From the NCBI RefSeq assembly GCF_011758765.1, contig NZ_JAANOU010000001.1, forward strand, positions 3,658,001 through 3,722,000: DNA of 64,000 nucleotides. Reading direction: 5' to 3'. The position numbers were made by a program, and so were the translations under genes. The notes beneath the pieces are model-generated. The model saw only the letters and a program-made list of their open reading frames with translations. It had not been told where the DNA came from and did no database searches. The DNA comes from Amycolatopsis viridis (lineage in GTDB: Bacteria; Actinomycetota; Actinomycetes; Mycobacteriales; Pseudonocardiaceae). Below are positions 26,018 to 35,060 of this stretch, piece by piece; the first letter of the stretch is position 1; each line of letters begins with the position of its first letter.

Positions 26018-27202
26018 TCAGGCCGACCAGCCGGTGCGCTCCGCCCACTCCTCGGCGCGCGTGAAGGCGGCGTTGACCCAGCCCTGCTTCTCCTCGGCGT
26101 AGCCGTCCACCGAGCCGTCCTGCGCGTGGGCCTGCGCCAGCTTGGCCTTCACCTCGGCGTAGGCGTCGCGCTCGGCCGGGTTCGCCCGCAGCCACGCGGC
26201 GAACAGCAGTGCCAGCCGCCAGGCCGGGGTCCCGGTGCTGCGCACGTGGACGTTGACCGGCCGGCCCGGGTCGGCGCCGTAGTGGAACCGCTTCGGCCAC
26301 GGCCCGCCGCCGCCCTGGGGGTCGTCCCACCACTCCCCCTCGGCGCGGAGGAAACCGGCCTCGGACAGCACGTCGGCGAACTCGTCCGCCTGCTCCAGCG
26401 TCGACACGGTCACCTGGAGGTCGAGGACGTCCTTCGCGGGCAGCCCGGGCACCGATGTCGAGCCGATGTGGTCCACGCGCAGCGCGCGGCCGGCGGTCAG
26501 CAGCCGCAGCCGGGCGAGCGCACGGGCGGCCTGAGCGGGCCACGTCCGGTCGTAGGGCACCAGCTCGGGCGCCCGCGGCGGGCGGGGCCGGCGCAGGCGC
26601 ACGTTCTCCTCGAACGGCACCAGCCGCTCGGTCCACAACCGGTCCACCTCGGGCAGCACCGCTCCGGCCGGGCCGGAGTTGTCCAGCCACACGTCGGCGA
26701 CCGCCCGGCGCTGCTCGTCAGCGGCCTGCGCGCGGATGCGGGCGCGGGCGTCCTCCTCCGGCATCCCCCGCTGTTCGACCAGCCGCCGCACCCGGGTCTC
26801 CACCGGCGCGTCCACGATCACCACGAGGTGGTAGTTCGGCGCGTACCCGCCCTCGACCAGCAACGGCACGTCGTGCAGCACGATCCCGTCCGGCGGCACC
26901 GCGGCCATCCGTTCCGCGGTGCGGGCGCCGATCAGCGGGTGCAGGATGCCGTTGAGCCGACGGCGGGAGTCCTCGTCCGCGAACGCCTTCGCCGCGAGCG
27001 CGGGGCGGTTCAGCCCGCCGTCCGCGGCCAGGACGTCCGCCCCGAACGCCTCGACGACCTTCGCGAGTCCCTCGGTGCCCGGTTCCACCACCTCGCGCGC
27101 GATCACGTCGGCGTCGATGTGCACCGCGCCGTGCTCCACGAGCCGCGCCGCGACGGTCGACTTCCCCGCGCCGATTCCTCCGGACAGTCCCACCCGCAGC
27201 AT
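26018..27202 (-). CDS. coaE: Dephospho-CoA kinase fused to a GrpB/UPF0157 nucleotidyltransferase-fold domain
   Basis: A 394-residue fusion. Residues 1-200 are CoaE, which phosphorylates dephospho-CoA in the last step of CoA synthesis: P-loop GLSGGIGAGKST at the N-terminus, DADVIAREVVEPG, and the lid/base region VVIVDAPVETRVRRLVEQRGM. Residues from about 215 to the end are a GrpB/UPF0157 domain (VPYDRTWPAQAARALARL, VDHIGSTSVPGLPAKDVLDLQV), a nucleotidyltransferase-like fold of unknown role. The same fusion is common in actinobacteria, including mycobacteria. ATG 27202 is chosen; ATG 27211 is also in frame. No strong ribosome-binding site is seen. Confidence 0.95.
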   Translation of the reverse strand: MLRVGLSGGIGAGKSTVAARLVEHGAVHIDADVIAREVVEPGTEGLAKVVEAFGADVLAADGGLNRPALAAKAFADEDSRRRLNGILHPLIGARTAERMAAVPPDGIVLHDVPLLVEGGYAPNYHLVVIVDAPVETRVRRLVEQRGMPEEDARARIRAQAADEQRRAVADVWLDNSGPAGAVLPEVDRLWTERLVPFEENVRLRRPRPPRAPELVPYDRTWPAQAARALARLRLLTAGRALRVDHIGSTSVPGLPAKDVLDLQVTVSTLEQADEFADVLSEAGFLRAEGEWWDDPQGGGGPWPKRFHYGADPGRPVNVHVRSTGTPAWRLALLFAAWLRANPAERDAYAEVKAKLAQAHAQDGSVDGYAEEKQGWVNAAFTRAEEWAERTGWSA

Positions 27203-27355
27203 GATTCGCATTGAACCAGACACCTCGAACGGGTGTCCTTGACTCCCTGATCGGCTTGTGACGGAAACGAGACTGGTGACACGCCGGGGTGCTACTACGC
27301 TTCCGGCCGTTCGTTGCGTACGGTGCGCGCGGAAGGTCGCCCACACGGAGGAACG

Positions 27356-27565
27356 ATGTCGCGGAGCAAGCACACCGGGAGGCACCGCCTCGGCACGCCG
27401 GGTCTGGTGCACTGCGTCCTGCATCGCCCCGTGGCGCTCGCGCTGGAGGAGTACCGGCGCACCTGGCTGACCGCGCTGCTGGTCCCGGCGAAGCACAGCC
27501 TGGCCGGGCTGAAGCGCCGCGCCAGCGCGGCGGCGCTCGAACGCGCGTGGGCACCCGCCACCTGA
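27356..27565 (+). CDS. Small basic hypothetical protein
   Basis: A 69-residue basic protein, MSRSKHTGRHRLGTPGLVHCVLH at its start, rich in Arg, Lys and Leu, with no recognised domain. Support comes from a strong ribosome-binding site (GGAGG at 27347-27351, 4 bases before ATG) and a good terminator 18 bp after the stop. It is divergent from coaE. Function unknown; nucleic-acid or membrane association would fit its charge but is only a guess. Confidence 0.6.
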   Translation: MSRSKHTGRHRLGTPGLVHCVLHRPVALALEEYRRTWLTALLVPAKHSLAGLKRRASAAALERAWAPAT

Positions 27566-27582
27566 TCGCCTCCCCGGACAGC

Positions 27583-27616
27583 ACGAGGCCCCGCCGGCAA
27601 CCCGGCGGGGCCTCGT
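27583..27616. terminator. Bidirectional hairpin terminator after small ORF and LCP gene
   Basis: A 15-bp perfect stem (27583-27597 with 27602-27616, ACGAGGCCCCGCCGG and complement) with loop CAAC lies between the small plus-strand ORF (stop 27565) and the minus-strand LCP gene (stop 27648). Confidence 0.85.
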
Positions 27617-27647
27617 CGTGCCGGTGCCGGCGAGCCGGAACTGCGCG

Positions 27648-28877
27648 CTAGTTCACGCAGCCCGACAGGTCGGTGCTGGAGGTGGGCGGGACCGTGGCGG
27701 CCGGGGTGCCGGCCGGGGCGGGAGCGGCGTCCGCGGCCTGCCTGGCGGCGGTCGTGGGCGTCGTGGAGGTGCCGGCGGTCCCCGGCCCGGTGCCGCCCAG
27801 CAGGGCGGCGATGAAGTCGCGCACCTGCCCGGGGTCGACCTTCACCGCGTCGCCGTCGTCGGGCGTGGACAGGCTCAGGCTCTGCACCGGGATCGTGGCG
27901 AACGTGATGGCGCCCGCGGACAGGTTGTGCAGCTGCTCGGCGAAGGTCAGCACGTCCCAGCCCTGGTCGAGGACCACGGACTGGCGCACCGCATCGACGA
28001 GCGCGGACAGCCGCGAGGGGTCGGTGAAGGTACCGCCGCCCAGCACCACCTGCGCCATCCCGGACAGGAACGCCTGCTGACGGGCGATGCGGTCGAGGTC
28101 ACCGCTGGGCAACCCGTGCCGCTGCCGCACGAACGCCAGCGCCTGCGCACCGGACAGCGTCTGCTTGCCCGCCGGGAAGTCGGCGCCGGAGTAGGTGTCG
28201 TGCACCGGCTCCTTCAAACAGACGGGCACGCCGCCGACGGCGTTGCTCAGGGCGTAGAACCCGGCCAGGTTGATCGCGGCGTAGTGGTTGATGGCGAGCC
28301 CGGTGAACTCTTCGACCGTCTCGATCGTGGTGCGCGCGCCCGCCGCGTCCGCCTCGCGTTCCAGTTCCGCCCCGCTCACCCCTTGTGCACGCAGGGTGTT
28401 CAGCGCGGCCTGCTTGCCGTAGGTGTACGCGGAGTTGATCTTGTGCTTGCCGTATCCGCCGGCGAGCTGCACGTAGGAGTCGCGCGGGATGCTGATCGCG
28501 GTGGCCGAGCCGCCACCTGCCGGGACGTGCACGACCATCATCGTGTCGGTGGTGTCCCCGCCGTCGCTCGCGTCGCCGGCGTGCAGCTGGTCGAGCAGGC
28601 TCTGCGGCAGCGGGTCGCCCTGCGCGTCGGTACGGGAATCGAGGCCGACGAGCAGGATGTTCTGGTCCACCGACAGCCTCGGCCCGGCCGGCACCCGGGC
28701 CGAGGGCGCGATGACGTTGGCGGTCGCCAGGCCGCTGTCCAGCCGGGACAGCTGGGTCCAGGCGTACCCGGTGCCCGCGAGCACGAGCAGTGACGACAAC
28801 CCCACCGCCGTGTAAGCGGCCGGGCGCCATCGGTGACGCGGCGCAGACGGTGTCGTCACTCCTTGTCTGCGCAGCAC
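27648..28877 (-). CDS. LytR-CpsA-Psr (LCP) family cell-wall glycopolymer transferase
   Basis: A 409-residue membrane-anchored enzyme that would attach arabinogalactan or other glycopolymers to peptidoglycan. After a basic N-terminus comes one helix (YTAVGLSSLLVLAGTGYAW), then the LCP domain with the conserved Asp/Arg positions: NILLVGLDSRTD, TDTMMVVHVPAGG, AISIPRDSYV, GKHKINSAYTYG, and ALAFVRQRHGLPSGDLDRIARQQAFL. The C-terminal 45 residues are a Pro/Ala/Thr tail ending in a Cys (DLSGCVN). GTG 28877 is chosen because AGGGAA precedes it by 6 bases; the open frame extends 31 codons further without support. Confidence 0.93.
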   Translation of the reverse strand: MLRRQGVTTPSAPRHRWRPAAYTAVGLSSLLVLAGTGYAWTQLSRLDSGLATANVIAPSARVPAGPRLSVDQNILLVGLDSRTDAQGDPLPQSLLDQLHAGDASDGGDTTDTMMVVHVPAGGGSATAISIPRDSYVQLAGGYGKHKINSAYTYGKQAALNTLRAQGVSGAELEREADAAGARTTIETVEEFTGLAINHYAAINLAGFYALSNAVGGVPVCLKEPVHDTYSGADFPAGKQTLSGAQALAFVRQRHGLPSGDLDRIARQQAFLSGMAQVVLGGGTFTDPSRLSALVDAVRQSVVLDQGWDVLTFAEQLHNLSAGAITFATIPVQSLSLSTPDDGDAVKVDPGQVRDFIAALLGGTGPGTAGTSTTPTTAARQAADAAPAPAGTPAATVPPTSSTDLSGCVN

Positions 28878-28967
28878 CGTGCGTTCCCTTCGGACATCAC
28901 TCCATCCAGCTAACACCAGGATCCACGAAAAAACTGATGGTTTGCTGTGAATATCGGTGTGCACAAA

Positions 28968-29002
28968 CACGAAGGCCGCCCCGATGCGGGGCGGCCTTCG
29001 TG
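28968..29002. terminator. Strong hairpin terminator upstream of the LCP gene
   Basis: A 15-bp perfect stem (28968-28982 with 28988-29002, CACGAAGGCCGCCCC and complement) with a 5-base loop lies 119 bp downstream of the small minus-strand zinc-ribbon gene and should end its transcript. The neighbouring 28918-28967 is an AT-rich pocket (AAAAAACTG, TGAATATC) that probably holds the LCP promoter. Confidence 0.85.
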
Positions 29003-29120
29003 CCGGGGGATGGAATGAGCGCGGCGGGGTGCCGGAGTATCGCGGGCAGGCTGGGCACGAGCCCGCCGCGCTCGACCGACCGGCGCGAGGGGGGAGGGCG
29101 CCGGGCGGCTGGACCGGGGA

Positions 29121-29291
29121 TCAGGAGGCCGCGGAGGTGGTCCCGGCCGAGCGGGCGAGCGCCCAGGACGGCGGACCGCACTGCGGCCGCCACGTGCCCA
29201 GGTGCACCCACTGCCGTCCCCAGCTGTACCCGGCGAGCACCACCTGGCGGTGGCACCGCGGGCAGGGCTGCGGCGGCGAATCGACCTGCAT
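29121..29291 (-). CDS. Small CxxC hypothetical protein
   Basis: A 56-residue protein with a CPRC motif (Cys10, Cys13), a following His, and Cys38, resembling one half of a zinc ribbon with aromatic residues (YSWGRQWVHLGTW). ATG 29291 follows GGAGGG by 6 bases, a good ribosome-binding site; the ATG six bases earlier would overlap it. It is followed by a strong terminator. The family is not recognised. It lies downstream of the large LuxR-type regulator, 101 bp away. Confidence 0.6.
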   Translation of the reverse strand: MQVDSPPQPCPRCHRQVVLAGYSWGRQWVHLGTWRPQCGPPSWALARSAGTTSAAS

Positions 29292-29392
29292 GACCATCCC
29301 TCCGGTATTCGGTTTCGGTCGCAACTACCAGAGTGCCTGCCGCACCGGCCCGGGAAACCGGGAGTCCTACGCATCTGGGTACGTAGACCGGG

Positions 29393-31711
29393 CTACCGAC
29401 CGTCCCCGCCGGCGCGCTGCTCGGTGAGCCAGGCCGCGATCTGGGCACGCGAGGTGAAGCCGAGCTTGGTGAGGATGTTCTCCACGTGGGTCTCGGCGGT
29501 GCGCTGCGCGATGACCAGGCGGGTGGCGATCTGCTTGTTGCTCAGCCCGTCGGCGACCAGCTCGGCGATCTCGCGTTCCCGCGGGGTCAGACCGCCGGGG
29601 CTGCTCTCCCGCGCCCGCCGCGCCGGCCGGGGGCCGCCCGGCTTCTCCGCCAGGGCGTAGGCGATCGCCTCGGCCACGCCGCCACCGCTGGTGCCGGCGA
29701 ACGCGGCGCGGTAGGCGTCGTCGCCCAGCGCCTCCCGGGCGCGCGCCTCGCACTCCTGCTCGAACTGCTGGTGCGGCCGCGTTTCGGACACCGCGGCGCC
29801 GCTGAGCCGCCAGATCGCGGACGCCGCGCCGAGCAGGCCGGCGGCCCGCTCGTGCTCGCCCGCGGCGCCGGCACACCACGCGAGCGCGCTGAGGTTCAAC
29901 GCCAGCTGGGTGCGGTCCGTGAGCCGCATCGCGATGGCCTCGCGCAGCAGCGCCGACGCCCGGCGGTGGTCGCCGTGCCGCCAGGTGTGGATGGCCACCG
30001 CCCACAACGCGTAGGCCTTGGACCAGTCGGCCTGGTGCGTTTCGCACAGCGCCAGGGCCTCCTCGGCCACCGGCAGCCCCTCGGGCTCGTCCAGGTAGAA
30101 CAGCACCGCGGCCAGCAGGATCAGGGTGTTGCACACCTGGGCCAGGTCGCCGGTGCGCCGGAACCCGGCCAGCGCCTGCTCCAGCAGCTGCCGCCCGCCC
30201 GCCAGGTCGCCGAGGTAGAAGGTGCCCGCCCCGGCGCACTGGGCCCACCCGGCGCGCAGGCCGTCGTCATCCAGGGCTTCGGCCAGCTCGCGCAGCTCCG
30301 CCAGCATTGCGCGGGCCGGCTCCTCGTCGCCGATCTGGATCGCCGCGAACGCCGCGCCCTGCACCGCCCGGGCGTGCACGAGGCGGTCGCAGCCGGCGTC
30401 GCGCGAGAGCGACGCCCGCAGCCACCGGTAGCCCTCGCGCACGTACCCGCCCGCGAACCAGTAGTCCCACAGCGGCCCGGTGATCTCCGCAGCGCGGCAG
30501 GCACCCTCCGGTCCGCCGGCCATGCAGTGCTCCAGCGCCACACGCACGTTGGGCTGCTCGCGCCGCAGCCGCTCCACCCACTCCAGCTGGTGCGGGCCGA
30601 AGTTCTCGTCGCGGTAGCGCTGCGTCAGCCGCACGACGTAGTCCACCTGAGCGCCGCGCACCGCCTCCTCCCGGCCGGACGCGACCAGCTTGACGTACCC
30701 GAACTCGCGGACGGTCTCCAGCATCCCGTACCGCGCCGAGCGCCCGAAGGTGCCGTCGAGGCGGGACAGGATGGACTTGTCCACCATGCCGGCGACCAGG
30801 TCGAGCACCTCGTCGGCGCCGATCCCGGCCGCGGCGCACACGGCCTCGGCCGCTTCCAGGTCGAACCCGCCCGCGAACACCGACACCGCCTCCCACACCG
30901 CCTGCTCCGCGCCGGTGCACAGGTCGAAGCTCCACGCGATGGCCGCCTCCAGCGTCTGCTGCCGGTCCGGCGCGGTGCGGCTACCGCCGGTGAGCAACCG
31001 GAAACGGTCGTCCAGCCGCTGGAGCAACTGGTCGAGCGAGAGCACGCGCAACCGCACGGCGGCGAGTTCGAGCGCGAGCGGGATGCCGTCCAGGCGGCGG
31101 CAGATCCGGATAACGGTGTCGCGATTGGACGAATCCACGGTGAATCCGGGCACCACGGCGGCGGCGCGTTCGGCGAACAGCGTCACCGCCTCGACCGCCG
31201 GCTCGCCCGCGGAGGGTACCGGCAGCGGCGGCACCACGAGCACCTGCTCGCCGTCGGCGCGCAGCAGCTGCCGGCTGGTCGCCAGCACCCGCACCGACGA
31301 GGTGGCCGACAGCAGCTTCGCGACCAGCACCGCGCACGCGTCCAGCACGTGCTCGCAGTTGTCCAGGACCAGCAGCACCCGCTGGTCCTCGAGGAACTCC
31401 GCGAGCCCGGCCACCTGCGCCCCGGCCTCGTCGGTCAGGCCGAGCGTGGTGGCGATGGTGTAAGCCAGCAGCGCGGGGTCGCGCAGTTCGGCCAGCGGCA
31501 CGAACCACACGCCGTCGGGGAACGCCCGGCGCACGTCGGCGGCCGCGCGCAGCGCCAGCCGGGTCTTCCCGACGCCGCCCGCACCCGTGAGCGTCACCAG
31601 CCGGGCGGAAGCCAGGAGGCGGCGGGTTTCGGCGAGCTCGCGGCGCCGCCCCACGAAACTGGTGAGCTCGCTGGGAAGGTTGCCTGCGCCGCGCGAGACG
31701 TCGGGCATCAC
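29393..31711 (-). CDS. LuxR-family regulator with AAA/NB-ARC ATPase domain
   Basis: A 772-residue STAND-type regulator. Walker A is GAGGVGKT at residues 43-50 and Walker B is VLLVLDNCEHVLDA; an ARC-like helical part and a TPR-like region (about 400-680) follow. The C-terminus is a complete LuxR helix-turn-helix (LTPREREIAELVADGLSNKQIATRL, then RTAETHVENILTKLGFTSR). These proteins integrate ligand binding with nucleotide-dependent oligomerisation. The gene starts 6 bp after an alpha/beta-hydrolase gene, so it is cotranscribed with it. The regulated genes are unknown. Confidence 0.93.
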   Translation of the reverse strand: MMPDVSRGAGNLPSELTSFVGRRRELAETRRLLASARLVTLTGAGGVGKTRLALRAAADVRRAFPDGVWFVPLAELRDPALLAYTIATTLGLTDEAGAQVAGLAEFLEDQRVLLVLDNCEHVLDACAVLVAKLLSATSSVRVLATSRQLLRADGEQVLVVPPLPVPSAGEPAVEAVTLFAERAAAVVPGFTVDSSNRDTVIRICRRLDGIPLALELAAVRLRVLSLDQLLQRLDDRFRLLTGGSRTAPDRQQTLEAAIAWSFDLCTGAEQAVWEAVSVFAGGFDLEAAEAVCAAAGIGADEVLDLVAGMVDKSILSRLDGTFGRSARYGMLETVREFGYVKLVASGREEAVRGAQVDYVVRLTQRYRDENFGPHQLEWVERLRREQPNVRVALEHCMAGGPEGACRAAEITGPLWDYWFAGGYVREGYRWLRASLSRDAGCDRLVHARAVQGAAFAAIQIGDEEPARAMLAELRELAEALDDDGLRAGWAQCAGAGTFYLGDLAGGRQLLEQALAGFRRTGDLAQVCNTLILLAAVLFYLDEPEGLPVAEEALALCETHQADWSKAYALWAVAIHTWRHGDHRRASALLREAIAMRLTDRTQLALNLSALAWCAGAAGEHERAAGLLGAASAIWRLSGAAVSETRPHQQFEQECEARAREALGDDAYRAAFAGTSGGGVAEAIAYALAEKPGGPRPARRARESSPGGLTPREREIAELVADGLSNKQIATRLVIAQRTAETHVENILTKLGFTSRAQIAAWLTEQRAGGDGR

Positions 31712-31717
31712 CCGATT

Positions 31718-32749
31718 CTATGCCGGTGCCGGGCCCGGTCCGGCCGGGCGCGACCGGATGTGGCGCCGCAGCAGCGCGACGAGCAGGTCGTTGACCTGAT
31801 CGGGGTACTCCAGCGGGAAGGCGTGCCCGGCGGCGGGCAGGACCACGAGTTCGGCACCGGGCACCGCGCCGGCGATGGCCTCGCTGTGCGCGGGCGGCGT
31901 GACGGCATCCTCGGCGCCGGCCACGACGAGGCAGTCGGCGCGGTGGAGTGCGGCGAGAGCGGCGACCTTGTCGTGCACGCGGAACTGCGGGAAGAAGTCG
32001 GCCAGCACGTCCAGCGGCGTGGCTTCGATCAGCCCGGTGAGGAAATCGGCCACCTGCGGCGGCACGTCCGAGGCGAACGCGTGCCGGGCCACCAGCGCGC
32101 CGGTCAGCTCGCGCAGGGCACCCACCGGCGAACCGGTGCGGTGCAGCGCCGCCAGCGCCCACGGGGCGAGCCGGTGCAGCACCCGCATCCCCGGGCGGGG
32201 CAGTCCGAGGTCGCCCAGCACCGGCTCGGCGCTCGTGGCGAGCAGGGCCGCGGCCACGACACGCGAGCCGAACAGGTCCGGGTACTGCTCGGCGAACGCC
32301 ATGATCGTCATGCCGCCCATCGAGTGCCCGGCGAGCACGACCGGCCCGTCCGGCGTGATCTGCTCGAGCACCGCCCGCAGGTCGCGGCCCAGCTGGTCCA
32401 CCGTGGCGTGCGCGGCCGGCCCGCGCTGGGAGCGGCCGTGCCCGCGCTGGTCCCACGTCACGACGCGGGCGTGGCGGGCCAGCTCGGGAGCCTGGAAGCA
32501 CCAGCTCGCCGACGACAGCGCGTAGCCGTGGCACAGCACCACGGTGACCGGCGCGTCCGCCGCGCCCCGGATCTCGGCGTGCAAGGCAACGCCGTCGTCG
32601 GCGATCACCGTGCGGGTCTCGCCGCGGCCCGGATCGGCCGGGACAGCCGGCCCGGGGCGGCCCGGGGCGCCGGTCACGGCACGCACGGCGGTCCGGGTCA
32701 GCGCGAGCCCGGCCACCACACCCAGCTCCACCGCCTTCACCGCGCGCAC
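31718..32749 (-). CDS. Alpha/beta-hydrolase
   Basis: A 343-residue hydrolase. After a hydrophobic N-terminal segment (ELGVVAGLALTRTAVRAV) that may anchor it, the fold begins VTVVLCHGYALSSASW; the nucleophile is Ser in AGHSMGGMT, the acid probably Asp in VVAGAEDAVTPP, and the His in LPAAGHAFPLEYP. GTG 32749 is chosen for the GGAGGG five bases upstream. Substrate unknown; lipase/esterase or haloperoxidase-like members are closest in motif. It is cotranscribed with the LuxR-type regulator 6 bp downstream. Confidence 0.88.
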   Translation of the reverse strand: MRAVKAVELGVVAGLALTRTAVRAVTGAPGRPGPAVPADPGRGETRTVIADDGVALHAEIRGAADAPVTVVLCHGYALSSASWCFQAPELARHARVVTWDQRGHGRSQRGPAAHATVDQLGRDLRAVLEQITPDGPVVLAGHSMGGMTIMAFAEQYPDLFGSRVVAAALLATSAEPVLGDLGLPRPGMRVLHRLAPWALAALHRTGSPVGALRELTGALVARHAFASDVPPQVADFLTGLIEATPLDVLADFFPQFRVHDKVAALAALHRADCLVVAGAEDAVTPPAHSEAIAGAVPGAELVVLPAAGHAFPLEYPDQVNDLLVALLRRHIRSRPAGPGPAPA

Positions 32750-32853
32750 GTCGTCCCTCCGGTCGCCACCACGACCGGCCCGACCCTGCCCGTCCACGCC
32801 GGGCCGGGGCACCGGGGAAGTACGTAACCGGCTACGGAGCCCCGCCAGCGACC

Positions 32854-33711
32854 TCAGCAGCCGGAGTAGCGGTGCGGGGGCATCCCGCGCACCCCCGGCC
32901 GCACCCGGAACAGGGCACCGGCCTCCGGCTGCGTGCCCACTTCGACGCCCTGGCGCGACGTCGTGATGTACAGCTCGGACAGGTCGTCGCCACCGAAGGT
33001 GCACGCGGAGACCTGGGTGACCGGGAGTGCGACCCGGGCGAGCTGCGCGCCGCCGGGCGCGTAGCAGTGCACTGCGCCGCCGCCCCAGAGCGCGACCCAC
33101 AGGTTGCCCTCGGCGTCGACGGTCAGGCCGTCCGGCGAGCCCACGTCGGCGGGGATGGTGACCACCGGACGGCGGTGCGTCAGCCCGGCCGCGGCCGTGT
33201 AGTCGAAGGCGTCGATGCGGCCGGTCGCCGTGTCCACGTAGTACGCCGTGCCGCCGTCCGGGCTCCAGGCCAGGCCGTTGGAGATGGTCACACCGGTGAG
33301 GACGGTGGTGATCGCGCCGTCCGGGTCGAGCCGGTACAGGGCGGCGGCACCCGGGGTCTCGTCGTAGGCCATCGAACCGCAGTAGAACCGCCCGTCCGGA
33401 TCGCATCCGCCGTCGTTCATGCGGATCCCGGGGTCGCTCCACAGCTCCCCCAGCGGCCGCACGTCCGCGAGCGTCGCGTCGGCGAGCGCGAAGCCGCGTT
33501 CCACCGCCACGACCACGCCGCCGGCCACACCCGGGCGCAGCGCCGCGGCGACCGACCCGACGTGGTGTCGGCGGACCTCGCCGCCGTCCAGTTCCAGCAC
33601 GTCCCCGGCAAGCATGTCCACCCAGCGCACGCCGGGCCACTCCGGCGCCCACACCGGCCCTTCGCCGTGCTCGGCCACCGGTGCGGTCACCTGGTCCACA
33701 GTGGACGTCAT
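32854..33711 (-). CDS. SMP-30/gluconolactonase family protein
   Basis: A 285-residue six-bladed beta-propeller. Metal ligands typical of the family are visible: Glu in EHGEGPVWAPEW, Asn in PGIRMNDGGCDPDGRFYCGSM, Asn in VTISNGLAWSPDGGTAYYVDT, and Asp in VGSPDGLTVDAEGNLWVALWGG. It likely hydrolyses a sugar lactone. ATG 33711 is chosen because the family homology begins four residues later. It is monocistronic, with a 104-bp gap before the hydrolase downstream. Confidence 0.92.
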   Translation of the reverse strand: MTSTVDQVTAPVAEHGEGPVWAPEWPGVRWVDMLAGDVLELDGGEVRRHHVGSVAAALRPGVAGGVVVAVERGFALADATLADVRPLGELWSDPGIRMNDGGCDPDGRFYCGSMAYDETPGAAALYRLDPDGAITTVLTGVTISNGLAWSPDGGTAYYVDTATGRIDAFDYTAAAGLTHRRPVVTIPADVGSPDGLTVDAEGNLWVALWGGGAVHCYAPGGAQLARVALPVTQVSACTFGGDDLSELYITTSRQGVEVGTQPEAGALFRVRPGVRGMPPHRYSGC

Positions 33712-33816
33712 GTCGGACCTCCCTCGCCAGGCGCCCGCTGGAAGCCGGCGGGACGCGTTCCCGGGTCGTGCCGACGGTATCCGCCGACGCCCGTCGCCGC
33801 ACCCGGGCATAGGGTC

Positions 33817-34200
33817 GTGACCGTGGATTCGAGCTGGGCGCGGAAGTTCACCGAGGACTGGGTCACCGCGTGGAACGCGCACGACCTGGAGTCCCTGCTG
33901 GCGCACTTCACCGACGACGTGGTGTTCACCTCGCCGGTCGCGGCACAGCTCGTGGGTACCGCGGTGATCCGCGGCAAGGACGCGTTGCGCGCGTACTGGA
34001 GCGAGGGCCTGCGCCGGATCCCGGACCTGCGCTTCGAGGTCGTCGGCGTCTACTCCGGGGTGGACACGCTGGTCATCAACTACCGCAACCAGAAGGGCGG
34101 TCTGGTCAGCGAGGTGCTGCGGTTCGACGGCCCACTGGTGCGCGAGGGCCACGGCACCTACCTCGGGGAGGACTCCAACCCGGCCGGCGCGACGTCCTGA
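33817..34200 (+). CDS. SnoaL-like/NTF2-fold protein
   Basis: A 127-residue protein with a cone-shaped NTF2 fold: FTEDWVTAWNAHDLESLLAHFTDDVVFTSP is the diagnostic N-terminal helix-strand, followed by GTAVIRGKDALRAYWSEGLRRIPDLRFEV. Members include small isomerases, cyclases and non-enzymatic ligand binders. GTG 33817 is used; GTG 33823 has equal support. Its 3' end overlaps the 3' end of the convergent methyltransferase gene by 43 bp. Confidence 0.85.
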   Translation: MTVDSSWARKFTEDWVTAWNAHDLESLLAHFTDDVVFTSPVAAQLVGTAVIRGKDALRAYWSEGLRRIPDLRFEVVGVYSGVDTLVINYRNQKGGLVSEVLRFDGPLVREGHGTYLGEDSNPAGATS

Positions 34201-34988
34201 GCGGTGCGCACCGCCACCACCGCCAGGGTGGTGTAGTCCATCGTGAAGCCACCGCCGAGCGCGTCGACGGCGGTGCCGACCGCGTCCAGGATCTCGGCCC
34301 GGACGGCGGGCGCGAGCCCGGTGAGGCCGCCGGTGGTGGCCAGCAGGTCCAGCCACTCCTCGCGGGTGTAGGGCCGGGCCCAGTCGAACCGCCACTGCTC
34401 CGGTTCGGCGAAACCGTGCCCGGCGGCGATGTGCTCGGTGAACCGGGCGAACCCGGCGCGGTGGAAGTCGACCACGTTCCCGGAGGGCTGCGCCGGGAAC
34501 GGCGCGCCGGGCACCAGGCGCCGGTACGCCTCGGCGAACGCGTCGGCCACCGGCGCCGGCGGCGCGAAGACGTGCGCGAACACCGCGAGCACACCGCCCG
34601 TGCGCAGCACCCGTGCCGCGGTCGCCGGACCCGCCACCGGGTCGACCCAGTGCCAGGACTGCCCGGCCACGACCGCGTCGAACACCCGGCCGGCGGGGTT
34701 CCAGTCCTCGAAGGTGGACACCTCCACCTCGACCCCGCCGCGCCGGGCGAAGTCCGCCATCCGCGGATCCGGCTCGACGCCGAGCACGCGGCACCCGGCC
34801 GCCTGGAACTGCCGGGCCTCGATGCCGGTGCCGCACCCGACGTCCAGGAACACCCGGCCCGGGGCCGCGGCGACGACGCGGTCGATCAGTTCACGCGGAT
34901 AGGGCGGACGGGCGCGGTCGTACCGGTCGGCGTCCACACCGAAGGATTCTGCGATCTGCCGCGCTCGGTGCGCTGGTGAAGTGGGCAT
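34158..34988 (-). CDS. Class I SAM-dependent methyltransferase
   Basis: A 276-residue methyltransferase. Motif I is VFLDVGCGTGIEARQF, followed by VLGVEPDPRMADFAR and the acidic motif VVAGQSWHWVDP; the aromatic WHWV and the C-terminal region (FRHxGF-like FHRAGFARFTEH) match small-molecule methyltransferases of the UbiE/trans-aconitate type. It is divergent from the TetR gene and its start codon lies inside the first of two palindromes (34981-34996), so it is almost certainly the target of that repressor. The substrate cannot be inferred. Confidence 0.9.
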   Translation of the reverse strand: MPTSPAHRARQIAESFGVDADRYDRARPPYPRELIDRVVAAAPGRVFLDVGCGTGIEARQFQAAGCRVLGVEPDPRMADFARRGGVEVEVSTFEDWNPAGRVFDAVVAGQSWHWVDPVAGPATAARVLRTGGVLAVFAHVFAPPAPVADAFAEAYRRLVPGAPFPAQPSGNVVDFHRAGFARFTEHIAAGHGFAEPEQWRFDWARPYTREEWLDLLATTGGLTGLAPAVRAEILDAVGTAVDALGGGFTMDYTTLAVVAVRTAQDVAPAGLESSPR

Positions 34989-35016
34989 GCGCCCACCATA
35001 GTGGGCGGGTGCCCAC
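34981..35016. promoter_or_regulatory. Paired palindromic operator between methyltransferase and TetR genes
   Basis: Two copies of GTGGGC-N4-GCCCAC (34981-34996 and 35001-35016) are spaced 20 bp centre to centre, about two helical turns. The first covers the methyltransferase start codon. TetR-family proteins commonly bind such paired sites in divergent promoters. Confidence 0.75.
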
Positions 35017-35060
35017 GTGCGCCATCGGGTACCCCCACCCGGATCGAGGACAATGAACAC

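Noticed and set aside
29486-32827. Very long open frame of over 1100 codons on the plus strand opposite the LuxR-type regulator
   Set aside because: It is a mirror of high-GC codon bias on the minus strand; its product is low-complexity Arg/Gly/Pro/His with no domain.
31718-33802. A single 694-residue minus-strand protein joining the hydrolase to the SMP-30 region
   Set aside because: The upstream part is out of frame with the SMP-30 gene and low-complexity; GTG 32749 with a good ribosome-binding site begins the real hydrolase.
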